From Liolophura sinensis (taxonomy: Eukaryota; Mollusca; Polyplacophora; Chitonida; Chitonidae): a DNA stretch of 64,000 nucleotides. The stretch lies in the NCBI RefSeq assembly GCF_032854445.1, contig NC_088299.1:9667608-9731607 (forward strand). Direction: 5' to 3'. Within the stretch, counting starts at the first letter, position 1. Each line of letters opens with the position of its first letter. A program made the translations under genes and the position numbers. Below are positions 35,001-47,000 of the stretch, in pieces. The notes below the pieces were generated by a model. That model saw only the letters and a program-made list of their open reading frames with translations, ran no database searches and was not told where the DNA came from.

Positions 35001-38000
35001 TATTAATAAGAACATCAGGTTTCAGCAAGGATAAAATCCGGAAGATCCCACCGAATGGGGTTGTATATAAACTAAGGATATCCATTTTATACAGACCCAC
35101 CCGCCTGATTTCATTCATCATTCTTTTTTCTCTGGGGGAGGGGAGAGAAACGACGAATACACGTAATAGATCATTGGTCCCATGATATACAAAAGTTGTA
35201 TTGGAGAACCCTTATTGAGTATGTTATACAAAGTGGGTCACCGATTCGACTCTATTACGCGCTCACTTGAAATCGTTTACCTCCAGAAAAACAGCGGAAA
35301 TTTTTTTGAAGCACAGAACCTTTTGTAAGGTTAGATAACGGGTTTATTATGTACAGTCCTGCCACTAGTTTCGTCAGTCAGGCCAGTACTGTTTTTTCGT
35401 TATATTTCCCGGCTAACGCACATAAATACGACGTGCTTAGCCAAGTCAAACAAACTGACCCTAACGAGTCTCGAAATCCAAATCGACAAATATGTCTTCA
35501 CCAGAAATTGAATGCTGTGAATGATACAACACGACTAGTTATTAAATCCGTATAATTTAATAAAGTAGTGATTAGCGGGTTTCCCTTTAGACTGAAAATA
35601 ACATTAAATAATGCAGTCAGATAGCCTGAACTCAAGGCCGCGATCCATCAGTCAATCAGTCAATAAATCAGTCAGTAGGGGAATCAGTTATATAATCGAC
35701 AATAAACAACACATCCACCTTAACAAAACCATCATTCACGCAGTAAATCGACGCGTGCAGGTCATGACATTAAGCCATGAACTGTATTTAATGACCATTT
35801 TTTTTTCGATCGTTCCATGCATTATCCAACCTTGAATAAAAAGACAACACCATGGAGAGTAAAACCAGAGCAGCGACGACAAAGTTTGAAAATCGTCGCA
35901 AAATCCCGCTTCTTGACAGTTCACCTCAGTCAGGATATTTATTTCCCTGTAAACAGCAGCAACTTTAACGTCCCCTGGCACTATGGCTAAACTACAACTT
36001 TGCAAAACAAGATCGCATTCATGCTAATTGCAATTTATTAAACGTCACTGGTCTAGAATAACTCAAAATGTTGTAGCGTACATTAAATGAACATTAAATA
36101 AACAACCACATGAAAGCAATGCGATACGACCAGCCTGGTGAATTGATTTATTTTTTTTGATTGATGTCTTACGCCGTGCTCAAGAATATTTCACTTATAC
36201 CACGGCGGCCAGCATTATGGTGGGAGAAAACCGGGCAAAGAACTGGGGAAACCCACGACCATCCGCAGGTTTCTAGCAGACCTTCAAACGTACGGTCGGA
36301 GAGGAAGCCAGCGTGAACTGGATTTGAACTCACAGCGACCGCATTGGTGAGAGGCTCCTGGGTCATTACACTGCGCTAGCGTGCTAACCAATTGAGCCAC
36401 GGAGGACTGTCCATCTCCTCAACACTGTTGCATCAATTCTCAGAAGACTGTCCATCTCCTCTACACTGTTGCATCAATTCTCAGAAGACTGTCCATCTCC
36501 TCAACACTGTTGCATCAATTCTCAGAAGACTGTCCATCTCCTCAACACTGTTGCATCAATTCTCAGAAGACCGTCCATCTCGTCAATACTGTTGCATCAA
36601 TTCTCAGAAGATGGATGCTCAACACTGTTGCATCAATTCTCAGAAGACTGTCCATCTCCTCAACACTGTTGCATCAATTCTCAGAAGATGGCTGCTCAAC
36701 ACTGTTGCATCATTTCTCAGAAGACTGTCCATCTCTTCAACACTGTTGCATCAGTTCTCAGAAGACTGTCCATCTCCTCGACACTGTTGCATCAATTCTC
36801 AGAAGATGGCTGCTCAACACTGTTGCATCAGTTCTCAGAAGACTGTCTATCTCCTCAACACTGTTGCATCAATTCTCAGAAGACTGTCCATCTCCTCAAC
36901 ACTGTTGCATCAATTCTCAGAAGACTGTCCATCTCCTCAACACTGTTGCATCTATTTTCAGAAGAAATGCAAGTATTCAAGTAGGTATGGGCTATACCCC
37001 GGACTGAACCACTCCAGTCGTGTATTAGGCGTGCAATAGCAACCAAACATGACTATAGTTGCTGCGCACCTGGACGACCTTTCTTTTCCAGCCAAGTCTT
37101 TACTCTGTCGAAAACGTGACCTTGGGCCGAAACCCTCTGGTGTAGATCCTGTGGTGCATGCAGTACTCTTGTTGACGACATCTTTTCGTCAACACATGTC
37201 CCAGTTGTGTACCGAATTCTTGAGATTGGGGTAGAGGGTTTTGCAGTGGACGTGTAAGCCATGTACCTGAGTAGCATGTGATCACTGCGTGTAGATGACA
37301 ATCCTGTGATATATACAAAGCTCTTTTTGGGGAGGGCACTTCAACACAGGTCCTAGCCGTCTGTCGGATTCTTGGGAGGGGGGGGGGGGGGCGACATGCA
37401 GGCTGTGTAGCATGATAATGACTCCATGTTGAAGGCAGGTGAGCTTAGGATGAGACGCATTCCTACACGCCTGCGCGATGGATAGGTGGTTGATTGTTGG
37501 CCTTCGTGTTTGAGATAAAGGACGGTGTTTTAGATACCTTTTGTGCAAACTAAACTGTTCCACGTGGCGATTTTACTCACTCGCTGTAGCTGCGACTACT
37601 TCAGAAAAGCTTTCTGTGAACCTATTTTTGAAAACGAAAATCGGATGCTTGCAGTTATGACGCGTAGTTTCTCATTAACGAATAATGCCGAAGGATTAAT
37701 CGATTTTTACTGAGTTTCCTTCATGAAGCAAATGTAAAAAAAAATGACAGATGCGTCTCTAACCAGCTTTTTCGTCCTTTACCAATATATGTTGTCTTTA
37801 AGCGTGTCTGCATGCAATATTTAACTAAAATGTGAGGAAAAGGGCTGCTGCCTTGCTGACTGATAGATAAGAAATTGGCGAAAGAAAAACAGCCAGGCAA
37901 TCTGTATGGGTATATTCGGAGATTGGTTGCTGAAGTAGAAGCATCTTTCATGCGCGCTTGTCCTGGTCGATGTTTGAAATTAGCCCTACGGTCATCCAAG

Positions 38001-41000
38001 TTTAGCCTTAACCATCTACGTCATTCTCCAGCATCTTCAGGCTATTTTGTTAACTGGTCATGCTTATCTATGCTTTTTTCGACTACCCACCTTCCCTCTC
38101 CCCTTTCCACACTTTTGCACAGATAATGAATCAAACTGACAGTCGCTACCTGTGACACGTGTCCGTTCACGTGGCCGACATATATAGGATGGTCACTCGT
38201 GCCCGCAACACTAACTTTGCCCCCATCATCTGGTGAATGTTCATGTTCGTAACGGTTCATCTCCTCATAAACTGGGTCAGATGTGGATAAACTTAGGCCC
38301 ATGCGATGATATTGACATTCCACTGTAGACAAACGGATTTTACGATTGATGAGGGAGTTCGAGCCTATTTTCAGTAAGACGTCATACAAACCTGACCTGA
38401 GGTGACCGGTGAAGCCGCAGAATACTCTTAGTTACCTGGTTACATAGGGATACCCTCGACTGAGCATCCCCGAGGCCTGGTCCATTTGCATTGTTTTAAT
38501 GTTATTGTATGTTAAACGTGATGACAACACAGCATTTTGAGTAATTCTAGACCAGTGACGTCTAATTGTAACTAACATCTATGCATGTTTTAGGTCGTAT
38601 TTCACCGGTTACGTGTGACCATTGGCCAGCTATCACACTGTCGTCGCTGCTCTGGTTTTTCACTCCGTTCTGTACGTCTGAATGATATTGTTAAAATTGC
38701 AGATTATGTGCATGTTATATTAAAACTCCACCCATTATTGGTATTGTTGGTGATCAGATATTCCTTTTGCCTTGCTTTCATGTGATTGTTAATTCTGCTT
38801 AATTCATAGCGCTAGGGGACGTATACGTTACTACTTTTTGTGACATTCTGACTTACATAACTTTTGATCCGTTGAAAGACGCCGTACGACTGGTTTGCCT
38901 GTTTAAAACGCAAAGCGCACGAATATATTGGGATCAAATATTTACGTATAGGTAACTTCATAATTTGGCGATTGTGATAATGGTTAATGTTGCTCTTTGC
39001 CCAAACAATTCATTCCTTAGACTTAAAAGTTTGATCTTTTGTAAGCATTTCCACTAATTCTAGACACCGTCGATCGGTACAAAGCTGTATTGTTACCTGG
39101 AGGGGATGGATTTCTTTCATGGTAGTGCGTTTTGAAAGCTCCTGGCATTTCCAGTGGACTTTCCTGGGCGTTCCTGGACAGATCTTCTCGATAGGAGGAA
39201 AGCGCTTACACGTGACCCCTGCTATTACAGGACAGATGTGCGACGAATATATCTTGTATTTACAGGTCAGCACAACCTAGCATGAGTTCTAATAAGCTAA
39301 GCTCGATGTAAACTAACCACAGGATGCCTTACCGACAAGGTTAGCAGAATCCATGCAGTATATGTGGGTTTTCCTAAATTACCCACGTAATGTTAACCCA
39401 GGTGAATCTGGCCGCCGAAATACGTATACCAGTCGTCCACCATAAAGAGCGTTAGATAAAACAGCACCTCATGAAAGTCACTGAAGGATGACCGTGTGCA
39501 GAATATTGGAATCATGCCACAGTGTATCTGTGATAACGAATGGGACTATGAGTGGGAATGGGCTGTTGTTGATCTCGAGAATCTCAGCGTGGAAAGAGAC
39601 ATTCGTACATAAGCCGTCAACCAAAATGGACGTTCCAGGTCCATACACGCGAGACCAATTCCCAAAACGACGTTTAACACAAACCACCAAAGCACTAAGA
39701 AAGTATATAAAATAAGGGACCATGCAAAAGAGAAGCAGCCAGTCGTTTTGAGTGAGGTTGGAAAGACTCAAGGGATGTTCTAGGCGAATGTATAAGGTCA
39801 GCATTCAACCGTGTATCATGCTAGAATATAAGTTGCATGATCAAAATGTGTATCTCAGTTGCCCAGAATTATTGGAAGGTTTCGCTCCAATCATCCTAGA
39901 AAGTCAAGTTTTTAGGGATATCTGCAGGTAACTCGTTTTTTAGTGGAAAAGTTTGAGTGCTGTGTGTGCATCAACAATTAAATACAACACGGGTGGTAAA
40001 TCTCTATGATACCAACATTACGTGTAGGAAGTGCTTATGTTTACATCTCCTGTCTTAGACTTTGTGCATATAAGCTATATAACCACGTTTATTTTGACAT
40101 TATAAGGAAAAATCCGACAACAAAGAAAAATGGTGACCACTGAAAATGTCGGATCTCGGCAAAACACCCAAATATATCGGTTACTTCAGAAATGTTTATC
40201 CCTGATCCAGGAAGGAAAAGTTGATGCAGGACAAATTTGACCTTCACTGAGCGTTGAGACAACAGGACCTCTTATTTTCGTGGACAAGTGCAGGCTTATG
40301 GTTTCTGAAAACAGAACCCCCGTCGTTTAGCACAATGCATTCACTATACACCATATACAGTACATGTACAAGAAGAAAACATCCGTTCCATTGTCCTGCC
40401 CGTGGCCTACTTATATGAACCAGTTCCCACCACACATATATTGCCTAGCGTTGTGGCCAGCGTATATCTAGCCGGCGCATGGCTCTTAGCTTCCTGTCAA
40501 CTCTTCCTCACTGGAAGTTCTTACTGATTCAACGAATATGTCCTTTCTTCTCTGACTCACCCAGATGTCTTCCCTGGGGCTGGGGCTTGAATCAAAAAAC
40601 TGCAGGTTGTTTTAACAAAGGTTAAGCGACCTTGACCTTGACATTTAGAAGTTTGCCTTCATGATCCATTGCTGAGCAGTACATTATTAAGTGTTTTTTT
40701 TTTCCCACTCTTAATGACAAATATGAACAGAGCCTTCAAAATATCTTGCTGTGTCATTGTTGTATCTACTTCCGCATAAACCGCGGCTAAAGGCTGTATC
40801 AGCCTTCATGTTTACTATTTTAACGTGATGATTTTATGAACTCTTACAATCAAATCGCGACTGATATGTCTATATTTGTGTTCCACCTGAGAAGAGTTGG
40901 CAATTTGAACTGGCGGTCATGTTTCTAAAATCGAATATGTCTTCCCTGCGTCAGTGAAAAATATTCCTTTGGGGACTGGTGTTATAGGTTGTTTTTTAAA

Positions 41001-44000
41001 ATGCATCTTGCGATTTTCGACATGGAACGCCATTTCATGGTCTACGATTTGTATACGAATGTCGGACGCTTATATTTGTTGTTAATGGCGGGTTCCTTGC
41101 CACATTAATTTATTGATATCGAAAAGAGCAATAAAACGCAGAGAGGGCAATATTTTTACAGTTTATCTTGTCTGTAGATTTTCTGTATTCTTTAAAGTCT
41201 TTGACCATTATTGTTTATTCAGCAGGCGCTATTTCTCCAGTCGCAGAGACGAGAAGAATTTTTCTGTTGTCCACGCAGCGTAGCTGTACAGACCGTATGC
41301 ATATATCTCAGTATAATAACAAGTTCGTTAATTCCAAATAGGACTGTAATCTTTATTCTTCACCGCTGAATTATTCGCTTTAAATACTGTATATTATTAC
41401 TCTACACTTCTCTGGTGTACGTACACACGTGTTCCAGTCGACATGGTACCTATGTATTTGCACAACTTACCCTATTTATTTGTCCTTTTCTTGGACCACC
41501 CATGTCATTAAACCCACGACCTGACGGCTTACAATGGTTGGATAAGCCTTAGGAGTTATAGAATTATAAAGATTATTATGGGTATATGGGGGCAGAATTC
41601 GGTTTGAGTGGGTCTATGTGGATCTGTACTTTAGAATATGACCAAACGTTGAATGCGGGATGTTTGTATGGTGCCACACGAATGAAGCACCATTTGACTG
41701 GAAATTACTGGAATTCCTTTGTGTACACATCAATTCATCAGCGGTTTGAGCGACTCTTAAAGAAGAACTGCAGGAAAATATCACACAAAAGTTTCATTGC
41801 AATATTGAATAGGTCTACGAAGATGGAGGACTCCGCAAAGTTTCATGGAAAAGTATCGTCATTACGAAACATTTTAAATACAAATCCCAGTAACACCGAA
41901 ATAATCCAATGCGTTCAGATTTCAATCAGTGACCGGTCAAAATTAGGGTAACATCCCACGTCAGCAGAGAAATGGAGTGTATAGTATTTACAATACTGTA
42001 AAATCTGTGGACTGATTTCTGTCTACGCATTTAATGACAGGGATTTACCGTTTTGTAACAAGTGCTGATCAAATCTGTATAGGGTGATACATACTGTGTT
42101 ATTAATATTGCAACATTTATGGCGCGATATATATATCATGTAACATTTATAACACGATATATATCATGCAACATTTATAACACGGTATGTATCATGCGAC
42201 TTTTATAACACGCTATATATCATGCAACATTTATAACACGGTATTTATCGTGCAACATTTATAACACGACATATATCATGCAACATTTATAACAAAATAT
42301 ATATCATCCAACACTCATAACATGGTATGTATCACGGATAGGCCAGTTGTTCAAAAGTGTATTACATTTGAGCTAGGCTTAAATCCTTCTACCAGTTCCA
42401 ACCTAATACAAATTAAATGATATTTTAATCTGCGCTAAAGTTATTACCGGACTTAAGTCCTAATACACTTTTGAACAACTGGGCCGCGAGCTTTACTGTA
42501 AAAGCTGTGGAGTGACTTATGCGCATAGAGACAGGGATTTATTGAATCTGTATATAATATGCCGGTTAGGGTGATACATTGTTACAACGTGTTATATACA
42601 CTGTAAAAACCGTCTGGCTTGATGTCTCTTGTGTGAGCGAATGACTACGCTTATACAGTACTAGAGTCTGGGTTGTGTACTTTTCTCGCCCTCCACCTGC
42701 GCACTGTTTACCGTTTATAACATTAACCTAATTTACAAGGCCTAATGAAGGCGGTGGACTATCCGGTGCAAACCTTCGTCTCGAATGATTCTGGTTTTTG
42801 TAGAGTTATTTCAGAGCTTGAAAAGAAGCTGTTAGGTTTTTTTTCTGCCCACTCGCTGATAACAATAGGAATAGTTGTGTTGTTAGGTGCGTTTTGCTTG
42901 AAGCACAGGTAGGGCATGCGTGGGCAGAGCGGGGTATCGTATCTAGTTTTGTTGTGGTTTATATGTAAGGACATATACAAAGTAAAGTTTGCAACCTTAC
43001 AAATATCGGGAGATAGGTAGAGAGGCTGGCCAGATTTCTCTCACTTTGGAGGGCAGGAGGCATATTCTTATTCTAGAAGAGGAGGAAAAATATTCCCATT
43101 ATCAGAAATTCCACAGGTGCTGGGTTTTCTTTTTCCATTTATCTGGTAAAAATAAAAAAAAAGCGCGAAATCAATATAGAATTCATATTGGTTAATACTT
43201 CCATATTTCAGAGTGCACAGATGCCATTATTTTAGGATTGTTAACTCAGAAAGAAGCATGTTATAGAAATAAGAGTAAACAATAATAAAAAGACGCGTGA
43301 TTCATCTAAAGACTCAGTTAGATTTCATCAGTTTTTCATCTGTTTATTCGAAGCGTGAGATACGTACAAAGTTGAGAATCTGCCATCCTTACACAGATGT
43401 ACTCTTGTGGAATCAAAGACTTCATTAGTTGGAATGAAAAGTGACCACGGGGTATGATATCCCTTTCTCACGATAGACTGACTGAAGAAAGACCACCTTT
43501 ATATAATATACCATCAACAGTTGTTTGTCTATTTGATTGGTGTTTTACGCCATACTCAAGAATAATTCACTTATACCTCAGCGGAGAGCATTATAGCGGA
43601 AGGAAACTGGGCACAGCACAGGGGGGAAACCCACGACCATCCACCAACAACAATTTAGATAGACAGTACGAAAAAGACCGCCTTTATGTGTAACTTGTTA
43701 TACGCTTAAACGACGGAGGTGGATTGGTGGTGGGGGGGGGGGGGGGACTATATGCGTATGCATTTAATTAAAAGTACGACTTGTATTCATTCGGCGAAGG
43801 TAACATCCGATATAGTTAATCGTCGTGTTTTGCAGAGCAACATTTGTTCTTGTCAGATAACACTTTCTTTCGGTACAAACATATGGTGGGGATCAGTCCA
43901 CCATTTGGACCTGTCAGTAGAAGCCATATCTGGGAGATGCTAACCACCTTACCCCACTCCTCATACCAGCTGAATCCATGCACGCAGATACTTCACGTGT

Positions 44001-47000
44001 AATTACTTCGTATATACCTGATGTAAAACTATACCACCGCATGGATCAAAACGATATTGCTTTTTTAGGCAAACCTGATGTAGGAAGTTTTCCCTTTTTT
44101 GGGGGGGCATATTCATGTGTGAACGTTAGTTGAGTTGAAAAGCTTTTGAGTGCAAAATAGCTTTTAAACACATGTCGCTTGAGTTCCATTATACAGTTTG
44201 TTTTCCTCGTGAAAATGTTTCTCTTTGCTTATTTATCTGTTGATTTAAATCCTAATAAAGTATATTTTATAACTGCTGAACGGCAATCAAGTTTATGTGG
44301 GTGGAGATAATTTTACATATATTCTCTAATGAAAGTTCACCTTGACTCCAGAAGCACAGTCTCTCAATGTCATTAATTTCCTAAATCATTAATTTTTATA
44401 TAAATATATTTTTATTTAATATTTCAGTGCGACCACAAATGGATTATTTATTTACCACAAACAAGACCGACACAGGCCGACAAATATCCCTAATCCCACA
44501 GGTAGGTTGGTGTTCAAAAACCAAACTGATTCTGTATGTAATTTTCATTTGCCAGTAACCTGCGAATGGTCGTGTGTTTCCTTCGGGCTCTGTCCGATTT
44601 CCTCCCACCATAATGCTTGCCATCGTCGTATAAGTCAAATATTCTTGAGTACGGCGTAAAACACCAGTCAAATAAATAAATAAATGCAATTTGCATTTGT
44701 GCATATACTGCTGTGTGATCTCCCTCCAAACAGTCCATAATATGGAAATACTGGATGGGTATAACGTCACCTCACACGTTATAATGCACAATCCACGGCA
44801 AATGTAACGGAATCCTTGTCTCTATATTACACTCCCTTTCTATGCACATTTGGTGGCGTCGTTACCTTACACCTTGCATTGCAAAATTACAACAGCGTCG
44901 GATAGAGAGGTTATAGAGGGTCCAACTCGAACGGGCGAGGCCCGGTTCAATTCCAAAGTGGATCATCGTAACCAGGACTTTAAAATGAGCATTGTTGATA
45001 TATTTTCTTGCTTTGGTCGGCCCTGTCTTGGTATGATATGATGAAGGGTTTTGTCTGGTGTTCTTAATTAGCCGTATACCTTTGCGCCCAGCATAAGATA
45101 CACGACAGAAATGACTGAAAATCATACTGCAAGCGAATTACAAAGTTAATTACGGACGTCGAGAATAATTATAAAAAGGAAAATCAACTGCTGTAGGCCT
45201 GTACACAACTTGGTTATGTAACCAATTCACTTTTAAATCAAACGTGACACACAAACATCCAAGTAAAGTTTTTCAATTTATAAAAGTTTATAACGTATCA
45301 ATTTTATTTCTTTGTCAGCTGTTGTCTTTCAAGTATGTATCCAAAACCGGTATAAGTTAAACAAGAAGTTCCGAAAGTTGGTTGCATCGGTGAAGAATGA
45401 TTCCTTCGACGGGGCGAAAAGTCATGTGGCTGCATCTAAGGTAAGTCTCTTACTACTTGTGGAATGGTACACTCATCACAGTTTTGCTAGCCCATTCATA
45501 CGGCTCCAACTAAGGTAAATCGTGTCCTTACAGACATATACGACGTGGCGTTAAGCCATAACCTTCCATTCATTTATTCTACCAGACGTGTAACAGATCT
45601 GGGTTAATTGCAAACTTACTTAAATCTACCAGAACCTTTTTACGATTTTACCTGACGATATATCCCAAGTAGTCTGTCAACTTTTTTATTGAAGGGAACA
45701 CAAGTGCAATTTAGTTCATATATATAGGTGATCGTATATGCCTGCTGATTTTAACAGAACGCCTGTTGTCTGAGAGATACTACAAAGTATTCTGTTATGA
45801 TGTAGCACAATGCTGTTATATCCAGTGTAATATTCTGTCTGTTTGTACTAACCAAATGTGTTTGTGCTATATTTTAGATTTATTTATTTATTTGATTGGT
45901 GTTTTACGCCGTAGTCAAGAATATTTCACTTGTACGATGACGGCCAGCATTATGGTGGGAGGAAAGCGGGCAGAGCCCGAAGGAAACACACAACCTTCCG
46001 CAAGTTGCTGACAGACCTTCCCACGTACGACCGAGGATTTAAATAGTCTCCTGCAATAATTCTAACATTACTCAGATAATAGTCTCCTGCAATAATTCTA
46101 ACATAACTCAGATAACAGACTTTCTGTTAAAGTTTACTGATTATTTTTGGAGATTGTATATAGGCTGGCATACTTATATATAGGTAAGTGTTACATACGG
46201 GCTAAATGTCATCCTGAACTAGTTAGCCATGTGACAATTGTGTTCCTACCGAACGCTAATAATCATGTCTGACAGTTCATGGCTACCATCTTCCTTAAAA
46301 CATCACCATGCAGTGGATGTGAGCAGTATTAGTTCTATAACAAAGAAAGCAAAAACAAAAACAGCCTACATAAAGCGTGGCCTTTTCATTAGCTATTGTT
46401 TGTTTCCACTTTGAAGCATGGATGTATGGAAAACAGTACCAGGTATATATAGACCAGCACACGTTTTTCTGTTTTCTCCGTCAACAAATCTTATCCTGAG
46501 CGTATAAAAGGAGGCCGGATTGAAGCAGTGGGTAGGGGGAAGTAAATAGAAATGTATCTCAGTTGTTATTGAAAAACCACCTCTCTGCCTCATTGCAGGC
46601 TATTGCGTTTCCCCCCTATGGGATACTGGGGTTGGTTTGAGTGCACGCATTCGGGGATAGTATGGTCTGTTTGAACAGAACAGACCGTTGTAGGGCACCT
46701 GCTTTACATTGAATACCCTATAGACTACTTAAAGGGGTAGCTAACACCAAACACTCGGAAAATGCACCAAAGTGAGGGATGCTACTCCCTCCTTGCTCCC
46801 TGCGGACGTTACTTCAAAGGCGCTGCGGTAGATTCACGGAGTGCACGAATGCCCCCTGTTTATTGAAGGTTTGGTTTCTTGGGCCACGTCGAAATACCTC
46901 CGTCAGTTGGGAACAGAAAAGCTTGGAGCGGTCTTATAGATATATGAAGCAGATATATATGCATACATACTAACTTGACTATAAGCAACTATAACAATTC

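Larger units (their letters stand above)
35851..38672. mobile_element. TIR element, copy 3 (about 2.8 kb, composite interior)
   Basis: The left arm (35851-36135) starts gagtaaaaccagagcagcga and contains ttattaaacgtcactggtct and agaataactcaaaatgttgt. The right arm (38460-38672) is its inverted counterpart, ending ctggtttttcactccgttct and containing agtaattctagaccagtgac, with an internal deletion. The interior holds a SINE (36148-36406), a 41-bp minisatellite (36407-36966), and about 1.4 kb of otherwise unique DNA with coding-like minus-strand sequence (38150-38322). Copies 1 and 2 share the ends but not this interior. Confidence 0.5.

Noticed and set aside
34074-35015. Minus-strand frames with SSFIAPSASSASSLTPPDIY and RIGDTEIVRLAICKLP as further antisense exons
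   Set aside because: No convincing acceptor and donor pairs in compatible phase were found, so they remain plain ORFs.
36392-37039. Three overlapping plus-strand open frames of 165-215 codons with HCCINSQKTV-type repeats
   Set aside because: These come from a 41-bp stop-free unit read in all three frames. The recent tandem array explains them fully.
37721-38126. Opposed open frames (92 codons minus, 83 codons plus) as exons
   Set aside because: Neither has an acceptor in the phase required by the neighbouring antisense exon, and both strands are open over the same interval, as happens by chance.
40560-40640. tRNA-like or exon-like sequence on the minus strand (CTGG|gtgagt donor)
   Set aside because: The acceptor would define a 25-nt exon with no independent support. 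The region also looks like a decayed tRNA-derived repeat.
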